Of a stretch of 61,916 nucleotides of DNA, positions 8,574 to 16,966 are shown one piece after another; position 1 is the stretch's first letter; each line of letters opens with the position of its first letter. Below the pieces are notes generated by a model. It did not search any database. It was not told where the DNA came from and was given only the letters and a program-made list of their open reading frames with translations. The stretch is from positions 1 to 61,916 of the forward strand of contig JAJYYB010000013.1 of assembly GCA_021801355.1 (NCBI GenBank). The letters are read 5' to 3'. This DNA comes from Microcaldota archaeon. Lineage in GTDB: Archaea > Micrarchaeota > Micrarchaeia > Micrarchaeales > Micrarchaeaceae. A program made the position numbers and the translations under genes.

Positions 8574-9719
8574 ATGCGGGGATACAAGGCCGTGGTAATG
8601 CACTTCGGCGAGATATGGCTTAAGGGGAAGAACCGCTCGTCATTCATTTCGCTGCTTTTCTCGAACGTCAAGCGCGCGCTCTATGGAGAGTCGTACCTAA
8701 GGCTTGAGAATGACAGGGACCATTTCACGCTCTATCTTGCCGATAGCTCGAACCTTGAAAGCATACTCGATAAGCTAAGATACGTATTCGGGCTTGAGTG
8801 GTTCGCGCCCGTGATATTCGCAGACAATGATATCAAGAGCATAGTCGATGCGGCGAAGGGCCTCGTTAAGAAGGGTGATAAGGTAAGGATAGTGGCGCAC
8901 AGGTCCAACAAGAGCACCGAGTTCAACTCCATGGACATAGTCAGCGCTTTCATAAAGGGCTCGGCATCTCTGCCTTTCAGAATAGATAAAGAGGCCGAGG
9001 CAGAGCTTTTCGTTAACGTGACCGATAAGAACACATTGATGTATAAGGGAAAGATCAGGGGGCCGGGGGGGCTGCCTGTCGGTTGCTCCGGCAAGGCCGT
9101 CATACTTTTCTCTGGAGGCATAGATTCCCCGGTTGCTGCTTTTTACGCTATGAAGCGCGGACTTTTCCCTATATACCTGCATGTGCATGCGCTCCAGTCA
9201 AACGACCAAGTGGATTCTACCAAGATAGGCGAACTTATGTGCCTCATGTCGCGTTACTGCCCGGAATCCGTTTCTTACTATGTCCCTGCACACATATTTC
9301 AGGCAAGGATACTTAAGACACCGAATAGGTACGAGCTTGTGCTCTTCAAGAGATTCCTGATTAAGCTTGCAGAGCGTGTCGCCAAGGATGAGGGCGCAGC
9401 CACTATCGTCACAGGAGAAGGGCTGAGCCAGGTTGCCTCGCAGACCGTAAAGAACCTCACCGCGTCTGAATACGGCAGCAAGCTCTTCATGATGAGGCCG
9501 CTCATAGGTTTCGACAAGAACGAGATAGTGAGGAAGGCGGTGGAGGTAGGCACCTTCGAGAGCTCCAAAAAGAGCTACAGGGACGTCTGCTCGTTCAACG
9601 CGGCAAACCCCTCCACGGGAGCGAGGGTCGATGTTATAAACGAGCTGTACAAGAAGATGGGCATGAACAAGGCAGTGACCGAGTCACTGAGGAAGGCTAT
9701 GCGCAAGCCTAGCTTATGA
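8574..9719 (+). CDS. thiI: tRNA 4-thiouridine synthase ThiI (no rhodanese domain)
   Basis: 381 residues: ferredoxin-like/THUMP N-terminal half (residues 1-165), then a PP-loop ATPase domain with SGGIDSP at residues 180-186. It adenylates U8 of tRNA before sulfur insertion. The C-terminal rhodanese domain of bacterial ThiI is absent, as in many archaea, so sulfur must come from another donor; a Cys in DVCSFN near residue 340 is a candidate catalytic cysteine. Its last 11 bases overlap the convergent rio1 gene. Confidence 0.93.
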   Translation: MRGYKAVVMHFGEIWLKGKNRSSFISLLFSNVKRALYGESYLRLENDRDHFTLYLADSSNLESILDKLRYVFGLEWFAPVIFADNDIKSIVDAAKGLVKKGDKVRIVAHRSNKSTEFNSMDIVSAFIKGSASLPFRIDKEAEAELFVNVTDKNTLMYKGKIRGPGGLPVGCSGKAVILFSGGIDSPVAAFYAMKRGLFPIYLHVHALQSNDQVDSTKIGELMCLMSRYCPESVSYYVPAHIFQARILKTPNRYELVLFKRFLIKLAERVAKDEGAATIVTGEGLSQVASQTVKNLTASEYGSKLFMMRPLIGFDKNEIVRKAVEVGTFESSKKSYRDVCSFNAANPSTGARVDVINELYKKMGMNKAVTESLRKAMRKPSL

Positions 9720-10473
9720 TTTGCCCGAACGCGTCCTTCTCGTCCGTCGACACGCCGTACCTTTTGCTGAAATACTGCACCATGTTAGAAACATCCCTGT
9801 GCAGGAACTCCATGGCCTTCGGATGCTTTATCGAAACCGCCTGGCCGAAATCTATGATGCATGGCGCGTTCCTCTTGATAAGTACGTTGTACTCACTCAG
9901 GTCTGCATGTACAAGCTCCCCTACGTATAGCTTCCTCGCCTCGCCCAGAATCCTGTCCAGCATCGATTCTGGATCATTTATCTCGGTCTTGTAAAGTGGG
10001 GGAGCCGGGACCCCGTAAGAGTCGCCTATGAACTCCATCGCAAGTATGTTGCCGTTCGCCATGAACGGCTTGGGCGCCCTGACACCTGATTTCAGCGCGA
10101 CAAGAAGGTTCCCGAGCTCCTTCCTGCACCACACGTTGATTATCTTTGCCTTGCTGCCGGATATCCCGCTGAACCGCGGGTCGCCTATTATGTAATCCGA
10201 CATGTTGGAGAAAAGCGATGTCTCGATCCTGAAGAACTTCAGGACAACGAACCTGTAGTCCTTTTCCAGCCCCTGCCCGGGCGAGGCGAGGTATATGTCC
10301 GATTCCTTACCGCTCGCGGTCTTGAATTCAAGCCTTGATATGATTCCCTTGTTGAAGAACTTGCTCAGGTATATCATGGTCTGGGCGTCGAACAGCTCGT
10401 CCACTTTCTTCTGCTCATTGAGCATATAGTCTTCCCTTAACGGAGCCTTCTTCCTCCCTAGCCTTCTAGCCAT
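9709..10473 (-). CDS. rio1: RIO1-type serine/threonine kinase
   Basis: 254 residues, the usual archaeal Rio1 length. Catalytic loop LVHADLSEYN and metal-binding IIDFGQAV are present, as is the flexible-loop region after SGKESDIYLA and the Lys-bearing VVLKFFRIE strand. RIO kinases act in late maturation of the 30S subunit. The 3' end overlaps thiI by 11 bp on the opposite strand. Confidence 0.94.
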   Translation of the reverse strand: MARRLGRKKAPLREDYMLNEQKKVDELFDAQTMIYLSKFFNKGIISRLEFKTASGKESDIYLASPGQGLEKDYRFVVLKFFRIETSLFSNMSDYIIGDPRFSGISGSKAKIINVWCRKELGNLLVALKSGVRAPKPFMANGNILAMEFIGDSYGVPAPPLYKTEINDPESMLDRILGEARKLYVGELVHADLSEYNVLIKRNAPCIIDFGQAVSIKHPKAMEFLHRDVSNMVQYFSKRYGVSTDEKDAFGQIIS

Positions 10474-10561
10474 AGAACCACGAAAACGCGTTAAAAGAGA
10501 AATCTAATAACGCGACTACATTTTTAAGCTTTGCACATTATATATAGTGGATGGTGCGGAG

Positions 10562-10837
10562 ATGGCTGAAAAGAAGACGATTGTCACTATAGACCCTAGC
10601 CTGGAGTATCAGCGTAGGATGGATTACATGGAACGTAACGCAGGTTGGGAGATATTCAAGGGCGTCTACTGGAGCATCTACATATTTGTCATTGGTGCGA
10701 TACTTTTCGCTTATGTACCAGGTAAATTCACGCAAACAGAGTTCTTAGGTCTCGCAGTTATGCTCCTGGCGATGTTCTACGTCGTATATGGATTCGCTAT
10801 AGGCTTACATTCCAGGACCATTAAGGAGGATGGCTAA
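10562..10837 (+). CDS. Small two-TM membrane protein of unknown function
   Basis: About 91 residues from ATG 10562. A TATA-like run (TTATATATA, about 10538-10546) lies roughly 20-25 nt upstream, so the transcript should be nearly leaderless, which argues against GTG 10547. A cytoplasmic N-terminal third is followed by two membrane segments (GVYWSIYIFVIGAILFAYV and LGLAVMLLAMFYVVYGFAIG) and a short basic tail. No family recognised. It lies upstream of secF but has a separate promoter. Confidence 0.6.
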   Translation: MAEKKTIVTIDPSLEYQRRMDYMERNAGWEIFKGVYWSIYIFVIGAILFAYVPGKFTQTEFLGLAVMLLAMFYVVYGFAIGLHSRTIKEDG

Positions 10838-10942
10838 TAATGCGCAAGAAAGTCGCCTTTAAACTGTGCAGCGGAAAGGCACTGATGCCTTGTCAGTTCT
10901 TAAATATATTTCGTATCAAAACCTTATGTAAAACGCTCTAGC

Positions 10943-12121
10943 ATGGAATTGCTGATTTTGATGGGCATACCGAACTTTTACCAGTCAAAAAACTACAGGC
11001 TACTCATATTGGTGCCGCTGGCGCTTATGGTGATAGGCTTATGGTATATACCCCATATACAGCTTGACAGCTCGCTGAGAGGTGGCCTACAGATAGAGAT
11101 ACAAACGAACTCTTCTGTGAACCAGTCGCTCATAACATCGAAGCTTGATTCTGCTATACCTGGAGCACAGGCAAGCGTGGTCACGGCAACCTCAGGTATA
11201 ACTATAACAATAGCAGCGAATACGAGTCTTACGACTGCGCAGAATCAGCTGCTCGCTATATCGACGCTGTATGGGAACTACTCAAAGGCCGCAGCCCTTG
11301 CCGCGGAGTATGAGGCCTCGCTGAAAAGCCAGCCTTCGAATAGCACGCTGCAGGCGGCGTATTCTTCATCACAGGCAAATGCTACAAGTTATCTTTCGCA
11401 ACTGACTGCAACGTATTCGAGCGAGATAGCGACTCTGAAACCACTGCTCAACTCTACTTCACCGTACTCTTATAACGCAAGCAACCCAGCAAGCATGGTT
11501 TCTGCCGCGCAAAGCGCCGAAACGGCTGCCCAGACGCGTTATCAGAATTTCATAAGCGGAGTGATACAGAGCATAATGCCGAACTCTTCTCCGTCATACC
11601 AGACAATCACGCCTGAGGAGGGCTCTTACTTCCTGGGGCAGATGTTCGAGATAGTGGTGGCTGCGTTTATACTCGTCGCGATAGCGGTGTTTTTCGTTTT
11701 CAGGAACCCTGTACCGTCACTGACAGTGGTTTTCGGCGCGGCAAATGATATAGTAGTGGCGTTAGGCGCTATGGGGCTCTTCGGTATACCGCTTGGCATA
11801 GCGTCCATAGGTGGCCTTCTCATGCTGATCGGCTATGCGATCGATACGGATCTTCTCTCATCAATAAGGATAATGAAGAGGGGCGAAGGCACGCCGCAGG
11901 AGAGAGCCTTCGGAACAATGAAGACAGGGATAACTATGACCTCTACGGCCATCATATCATTCGGAATACTGTTCATAGTTTCATATGTCGCTTTCATACC
12001 TACATACTTCGAGATATCTGGAGTGGTGCTCGCTGGACTGATAGGTGACATATTCACCACATGGTTCGGTAACACGCCGATGATATTGTGGTATAAGCTC
12101 AGGAAGGAGGTGAGAAAATGA
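10943..12121 (+). CDS. secF: Protein translocase subunit SecF
   Basis: 392 residues. TM1 is followed by the SecF signature D-x-x-L-R-G-G (LDSSLRGGLQIEI), a long extracytoplasmic loop of about 210 residues, and five C-terminal TMs with GLPLGIASIGG-like and GYAIDTDLLSSIRIMKR motifs (the latter equals the TM4 D-x-V/T-x-x-R signature). Archaeal SecF is usually about 280-300 residues; the excess is an Ser/Ala/Asn-rich loop (about residues 100-200). The gene overlaps secD by ATGA. TATA-like TAAATATAT at about 10901-10909. Start alternatives: ATG 10943 or 10961. Confidence 0.9.
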   Translation: MELLILMGIPNFYQSKNYRLLILVPLALMVIGLWYIPHIQLDSSLRGGLQIEIQTNSSVNQSLITSKLDSAIPGAQASVVTATSGITITIAANTSLTTAQNQLLAISTLYGNYSKAAALAAEYEASLKSQPSNSTLQAAYSSSQANATSYLSQLTATYSSEIATLKPLLNSTSPYSYNASNPASMVSAAQSAETAAQTRYQNFISGVIQSIMPNSSPSYQTITPEEGSYFLGQMFEIVVAAFILVAIAVFFVFRNPVPSLTVVFGAANDIVVALGAMGLFGIPLGIASIGGLLMLIGYAIDTDLLSSIRIMKRGEGTPQERAFGTMKTGITMTSTAIISFGILFIVSYVAFIPTYFEISGVVLAGLIGDIFTTWFGNTPMILWYKLRKEVRK

Positions 12122-13692
12122 GCCTTAAGGATTACATACTTGACAGGAGGATACTCACACTGATAATAATAGTGCTGCTTCTCGGAGCTGCGGATGCAGT
12201 CTATGGAATACATTACGGAATAGAGTTCGCAGGAGGCACGCAGATACCTCTCGTACTGCAGCAACCGGCCAATGCCAGCGCAATGTCTTCGCTCATATCG
12301 GCGCTGCAGCAGAGGGTCTCGACTTTCGGGCTTAAGCAGGTCATAGTAGAGGGGATAGGGAGCTCGGAGATAGAGGTAACTGTACCGACAGTCTCAAACA
12401 CCAACATAAAACAGACGATAAGTATAATAGAAAGCCAGGGCTCGTTTGAGGGCATAGTTAATGGAGTTGAGGCGATAAACGGGTCAGGGATACTTAAGGA
12501 TAGCATAGCGCAGATACCTGCGACTACCACAAATAACTCTTATCAGTGGGCTGTCCAGTTCTTCGTTACACAGTCAGGTGCGACGTATTTCTCAAGGCAG
12601 GCCTTCGGGCAGGCGAACCAGCCTCTTTACATGTTCCTCGACAGGCCGGTGAAGACAGCGATACTGATAAACTCTTCGACGCTCGGCAACACAACCGCCG
12701 GGGTAGGTGCTGCCGAAGCGCTTACCGACATGCAGAAGGCACTGTCGTACGGAAACGCAACCATACCGGTCATAAGCATATCGAACACCAACGGCAGCAT
12801 AACAAACGCCAAGAGCTTCTTCTTGAATAACAAGAAGAGGTACAGCGAGGTTCTCGCCAGCGCGAACATAAATGCCAGCGTGATATCATGGCTCGTGGCA
12901 AACAATTACACGGTCAAGCTGGAAAGCCAGAAGAACATGACGCCCACCTACCTCAGCACAAGCATAAACGAATCCCAATTAGAGACATGGCCGCTGGTCG
13001 GGCTGCTCTCAGCGCCTGCGCTAAGCCCTGCGATAACCAACGGGAATGTGAGCAGCGAATACGAGATATCGGGCGAGGCGCCGCTGACGCTGAGCGCAGC
13101 GCAGAAGCTGGCTTATGCAAACAACGAATCGAAGACTATAGCTAGCATATTGAGCGGAGGTGCGCTGCCGATACAGGTCATACCCGGAACTCCGACGTTG
13201 GTCCCGCCCACATTGGGCAGCCACTTCCTTTACATAAGCCTAATAACAGGGCTGATAGCAGTTCTCTTCGTATCGATTTTCATAATGCTTAGGTACAGGA
13301 AGCTCTTCCTGGTTGTGCCGATACTTTTCACGACTCTGGTGGAGCTTTTCATAATAGTCTCTTTCATAGGGCTCATAGGGACGATAGACCTTGCTGCGGT
13401 CGCCGGAATGATAGCCGTTGTAGGAACCGGAGTGGATGCGCAGATAATAATAACTGATGAGGTGCTTGCAGCGCACGGTGAGCACACCTCGGCGCACACG
13501 CTCCTAGGCAATGCGTTCTACATAGTTTACGCTGATGCTGCGCTTCTGGTCATAGCAATGCTGCCGCTGTTCTTCTCGACTTCGCTGGTGAACGTTATAG
13601 GGTTCTCCGAGTCAACAATCATAGGGGCGCTCCTTGGCATATTCATTACAAGGCCTGCTTACGGTGCGATAATAAGCAAGCGCTACAAGTGA
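12118..13692 (+). CDS. secD: Protein translocase subunit SecD
   Basis: 524 residues. TM1, the EFAGGTQIPL signature (D/E-x-x-GG-T), P1 and P2-like extracytoplasmic domains (about residues 50-370) and five C-terminal TMs. The TM4 signature is VVGTGVDAQIIITDEV. SecD and SecF form one complex that helps late steps of protein export through SecYE. The ATG overlaps the secF stop (ATGA), so translation is coupled. Confidence 0.92.
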   Translation: MSLKDYILDRRILTLIIIVLLLGAADAVYGIHYGIEFAGGTQIPLVLQQPANASAMSSLISALQQRVSTFGLKQVIVEGIGSSEIEVTVPTVSNTNIKQTISIIESQGSFEGIVNGVEAINGSGILKDSIAQIPATTTNNSYQWAVQFFVTQSGATYFSRQAFGQANQPLYMFLDRPVKTAILINSSTLGNTTAGVGAAEALTDMQKALSYGNATIPVISISNTNGSITNAKSFFLNNKKRYSEVLASANINASVISWLVANNYTVKLESQKNMTPTYLSTSINESQLETWPLVGLLSAPALSPAITNGNVSSEYEISGEAPLTLSAAQKLAYANNESKTIASILSGGALPIQVIPGTPTLVPPTLGSHFLYISLITGLIAVLFVSIFIMLRYRKLFLVVPILFTTLVELFIIVSFIGLIGTIDLAAVAGMIAVVGTGVDAQIIITDEVLAAHGEHTSAHTLLGNAFYIVYADAALLVIAMLPLFFSTSLVNVIGFSESTIIGALLGIFITRPAYGAIISKRYK

Positions 13693-13704
13693 TCGGTGGT
13701 TTGA

Positions 13705-14343
13705 ATAATAAAGTACTGCCCGACATGCAACAGATCAAGTGAACAGGCGCGCTTTGTAGGCGAATTCTGCGAGTTCTGCATAATAGACAAGATCAGCGGC
13801 AGGGCTCCGACATCAGTAACGATATCGCAATGCAGAGGCTGCATGAGGATAAGGACAAGGGACGGATACAAGGAACTGAATAAAGAGTCGCTGGCATCCG
13901 CGATAGGGAGCTCGATACGCGGAAAGTTCAAAGTTGCGATCACGGGCTTCACTGAAACCATGGCCTACGCCAACCTTACGTATTACACCGACCCCGGCAG
14001 CGTGACGTTCGAGAAGAAGATAAGCATAAGGAGGACGCACGAGATGTGCACTAGCTGCTTCAGGAGGAGGTCTGGCTATTTCGAGGCTACGGTGCAATTG
14101 AGGGGCAACCCGGAGAGGATACAATCGATGATAAGGAAGCTGACAAAGTATATAGAAAGAAGGGGCGGCTTCATAACCAAGGTCGAGGAGGTGACAAACG
14201 GCATTGATGTTTACACAAGCGACAAGCTAGCGACTTCGGAATTCTTCAAGGAGTATGAGTTGAAGCCTGGGCGCTCCTACACTTTATACGGGCTTAAGCA
14301 CGGGAACAAGCTTTACAGGAATACCTATGTCCTGAGATTGTGA
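13705..14343 (+). CDS. nmd3: NMD3-like 60S/50S export-maturation protein, apparently starting at ATA
   Basis: About 212 residues if started at ATA 13705. The open frame runs from the TGA at 13702-13704 and encodes two zinc ribbons: YCPTCNRSS, FCEFC, and later QCRGC and MCTSCFRR, the eight-Cys signature of archaeal NMD3. The first in-frame ATG, at 13843, would delete six of these residues, so the true start must lie upstream. Only ATA codons (13705 and 13708) are available, with a GGTGG Shine-Dalgarno at 13695-13699, five bases before the first ATA. The gene follows secD by 12 nt. NMD3 binds the large ribosomal subunit late in assembly. Confidence 0.8.
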   Translation: MIKYCPTCNRSSEQARFVGEFCEFCIIDKISGRAPTSVTISQCRGCMRIRTRDGYKELNKESLASAIGSSIRGKFKVAITGFTETMAYANLTYYTDPGSVTFEKKISIRRTHEMCTSCFRRRSGYFEATVQLRGNPERIQSMIRKLTKYIERRGGFITKVEEVTNGIDVYTSDKLATSEFFKEYELKPGRSYTLYGLKHGNKLYRNTYVLRL

Positions 14344-14360
14344 ATGCTCGAAAGGAGGCT

Positions 14361-14873
14361 TCATGAATAGCTCGTAATGTATACGCAAGGTATCGGAGGG
14401 TTTGGCGCCGGGCACGTCTGCTGCGCGCTCACGTTGACTAGGTATGAGCCGCTTGAGACTATCTCACCGAGGTATCCGCTCACGTTTACTGGAGAATAAG
14501 CCGTAACGTAGCTTGCGCCTGCGTTTGTGTTCACCACGAATGTTATAGCATGCCCTACCACGTTGTTCAGGCTGCCTACGGATATGTTCTTTACATTAGG
14601 TGGTACCTGCACGAGGACGAGCTGCTTGGCGGGATAGCCCTGCGAACCGACAGATGCCGCTATGCTTGCCAGCTTGGTGGCTGCAGCCTGCGCCTCGGTC
14701 GTGGCCAGCGTTGAAGTTGATGAAGATATCTGCATGAAAGCGAGTATCACTATAGGCAAAAGCACTGCCAGCCCGAATGATAGGGTTATGAGCAGTTCCA
14801 TGCTCGACTGTCCTCTCCTGGAAGCGGGATTACTCCTCAGCTTCCTCCCCCCTTGAGGTGAGTCGCCTGACAC
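14361..14873 (-). CDS. Pilin-like secreted protein with class III signal peptide
   Basis: 170 residues from GTG 14873. The motif RRGQSSMELLITLSFGL matches the archaeal class III signal peptide (cleavage between Gly and Gln by an EppA/PibD-type peptidase, then Glu at +5 and a hydrophobic assembly helix). The mature part is Ala/Ser/Val-rich and ends with a Cys pair (TCPAPNPPIPCVY). Its 5' end overlaps the end of the CBS gene by 44 bp; no ATG start retains the signal, which supports the GTG. Probably a pilus or adhesive-filament subunit. Confidence 0.75.
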   Translation of the reverse strand: MSGDSPQGGRKLRSNPASRRGQSSMELLITLSFGLAVLLPIVILAFMQISSSTSTLATTEAQAAATKLASIAASVGSQGYPAKQLVLVQVPPNVKNISVGSLNNVVGHAITFVVNTNAGASYVTAYSPVNVSGYLGEIVSSGSYLVNVSAQQTCPAPNPPIPCVYITSYS

Positions 14874-15987
14874 TAAGATACCTCTCTTTTATCTTGAGAA
14901 CGTCATTCTTTATCAGTTCCAAAAGCTGCTCGAATGTCCTGTCGAGCAGGAAGCCTGATGTAGAGACGGTTATTATGCCCCTGTTGGCAAGCGCGACTCT
15001 TGCGTGCAGCTCGTACTCCCTCACCTTTATCTTCTTGAGCCGTATTGTGGCGTATAGTATCTTGACGTTGCTGAGCTTCTCCATCTTGTCCATGAAGGAC
15101 TTAAGCTGCTCGCGCATTTCGTCCTCGTACTCATATGTAGTGGAATCGAAGCCGGATATGAAGACGTTGTTCTGCTCTATGTGCCTCTTCGCCACGACGC
15201 TCTCTATTATGTCTGTGACAGTGAGCATCCCTACCGGCTTGCGCCCCCTGAGCGCTATGAGCGATGATATGTTAGCCTCTATTAGCTTGCGCGCGGCATC
15301 TGCCAGGCCGCTGTCGCTGTTCACGGTCTTTGGATCTGGCTCCATCACGCTGCTTACAGGAACATTCGATGGCGAATATATCTCTGTCTTCATCTCTGGC
15401 AGCCTCTCGCTGTTGTTTGGAGTGTACTTGTGAAGTATGTCGTAGTTCGTAAGCAAGCCGACGAACTTGTTGTCCTGCATTACTATGAACCTGTTAACGT
15501 TGTTGCTCCTCATGGCAGCCTTCGCCTCGGAGAGCTTCGAATCCGCGCTTATAGCGACTATGGGAGTGGTCATCGCATCGCTGACCTTTATTTCCTGAAG
15601 CATCTTCATCGATAGCATTATCTTGAGAAGCGTGAATCTGTCCAGGACGCCCTTTATGGTCTTTCCTTCGACGTAAGGCAGTGCCCTCGTGCGGGTCTTG
15701 TAGAAGTAGTAGATCACATCATCTATGGATGAAGTCACTGTTATCCTGGGCACCTTTATGGCGAAATCGCCTATGCTCTGCTTCTTGTTGAGTGTCATGC
15801 CGGTCTGTGTTTTGTATATCGACTTGGCGTCCACGACGCCGTAGTAAGCGTCCTCCTTTGTTATTATCGTTGCAGCGTACTTTTTGCTCTCAAGGACCGG
15901 AAGCACCTTCGTTATAGGTGTCTTATAATCAAAGAATACGGCCTTTGATATGAGCTCTTTCGGAACGCTGAATGCCTCTTCGGTCAT
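14830..15987 (-). CDS. Four-CBS-domain protein with an extra C-terminal alpha/beta domain
   Basis: 385 residues from ATG 15987 (GTG 15996 is possible). Two Bateman pairs, that is four CBS motifs, occupy residues 1-275, with typical units such as VSDAMTTPIVAISADSKLSE and PVSSVMEPDPKTVNSDSG. The final 110 residues (from about 285) form a separate domain rich in alternating strands and helices (LYATIRLKKIKVREYELHAR, then FLLDRTFEQLLELIKNDVL). That pattern recalls the HPF/S30AE ribosome-hibernation fold, which I propose without certainty. CBS domains usually sense AMP, ADP or ATP. The stop lies inside the pilin-like gene. Confidence 0.7.
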   Translation of the reverse strand: MTEEAFSVPKELISKAVFFDYKTPITKVLPVLESKKYAATIITKEDAYYGVVDAKSIYKTQTGMTLNKKQSIGDFAIKVPRITVTSSIDDVIYYFYKTRTRALPYVEGKTIKGVLDRFTLLKIMLSMKMLQEIKVSDAMTTPIVAISADSKLSEAKAAMRSNNVNRFIVMQDNKFVGLLTNYDILHKYTPNNSERLPEMKTEIYSPSNVPVSSVMEPDPKTVNSDSGLADAARKLIEANISSLIALRGRKPVGMLTVTDIIESVVAKRHIEQNNVFISGFDSTTYEYEDEMREQLKSFMDKMEKLSNVKILYATIRLKKIKVREYELHARVALANRGIITVSTSGFLLDRTFEQLLELIKNDVLKIKERYLSVRRLTSRGEEAEE

Positions 15988-16079
15988 TAGATACACTTAT
16001 CCGCTTGGAATGTATAGGATAATAAGATAATAAACAAGAAGGTATAAATAATTGCCATCGTTTGAACTCTATAACTTGC

Positions 16080-16150
16080 GCTAGGATGGCAGATCGGCTA
16101 TGCGTCCGCCTGCAGAGCGGAAAAGGGGGGTTCAATTCCCTCTCCTAGCT
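16080..16150 (+). tRNA. tRNA-Cys (GCA)
   Basis: Acceptor GCTAGGA/TCCTAGC, anticodon arm TCCGC-CTGCAGA-GCGGA giving GCA, T arm GGGGGTTCAATTCCC. The discriminator base is T (U73), a known tRNA-Cys identity element. No intron. Confidence 0.93.
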
Positions 16151-16170
16151 AACAAGAAAGCTAATGGCGT

Positions 16171-16881
16171 TTACTTGCGCGAAATAGGGCGGATCTCTGG
16201 CGATGATTTTGTCGCGTGGAGCTTAGGTATGATTCTGTAGCAGTTAAGCCTGCTGGAGAGAAATATGTCCTCTACCCTGTCATGGATCTGATCATACTTG
16301 CCGCTGGCAGACTCGAGCAGTATCTGGTTTAGTATCTCTCGGGTGGCACGGAAAATCTTTTCTGCCTTTATGCATTCCCGCGACTTTTTAAGATGTGAAA
16401 AATGCGAGATTGCGCCAGCGCCCAACATATCCTCAAGGCTGAAAATCATGTTGCCGTTGGCCAAATTCTTCTCGTACTCATCAAGCAGAGTAAGGCGTGC
16501 CTTATTTATTTCTCCAGCGGCCAGGAGGGTAACGCTTCTTTTATTCCCATCTATGTATTTTGCAATAGACTCTGCGTTTAACAGTGCGCCTATTACGACA
16601 TTCTTTGATTTTTTAGCCGCTGAAAGTGCGAGAAAGGCGCCATTGGAAGAGAATATCGTGACTTTGCTTGGTTTCTTGCCGAAGAAGTATACGGGCGATA
16701 AGGTCTCGGTCTCCTTTTGGCGGTCTTCTGTGGCAGCCGGTCGGATAACAAAGCCAAGTGCCGCTGCGGTAACAACCGCTGAAGAAAAACGCAGGACGTC
16801 TATTATTACTATGTCGTCGTCACGCGCGATAGCTCGCTTTAAGCCATCTATTCCCCATTCAAGCTTAAGAGTATGCGGCAT
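16171..16881 (-). CDS. ComB-like 2-phosphosulfolactate phosphatase family protein
   Basis: 236 residues from ATG 16881. DIVIIDVLRFSSAVVTAAAL resembles the ComB N-terminal signature, followed by FSSNGAFLALSAA and a VTLLAAGE strand, both matching the family core. ComB removes phosphate from 2-phosphosulfolactate in coenzyme M biosynthesis, but homologues occur in organisms without CoM and their substrate is unknown. No other CoM gene is visible here, so the function is open. Confidence 0.65.
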   Translation of the reverse strand: MPHTLKLEWGIDGLKRAIARDDDIVIIDVLRFSSAVVTAAALGFVIRPAATEDRQKETETLSPVYFFGKKPSKVTIFSSNGAFLALSAAKKSKNVVIGALLNAESIAKYIDGNKRSVTLLAAGEINKARLTLLDEYEKNLANGNMIFSLEDMLGAGAISHFSHLKKSRECIKAEKIFRATREILNQILLESASGKYDQIHDRVEDIFLSSRLNCYRIIPKLHATKSSPEIRPISRK

Positions 16882-16966
16882 TGTAACTACCAACCAAGGA
16901 TTTGCTTCTTGATGTTATTATAATTTTCTCTGGCAAATAAAACTCTTACGCAAGACGACATCATTC

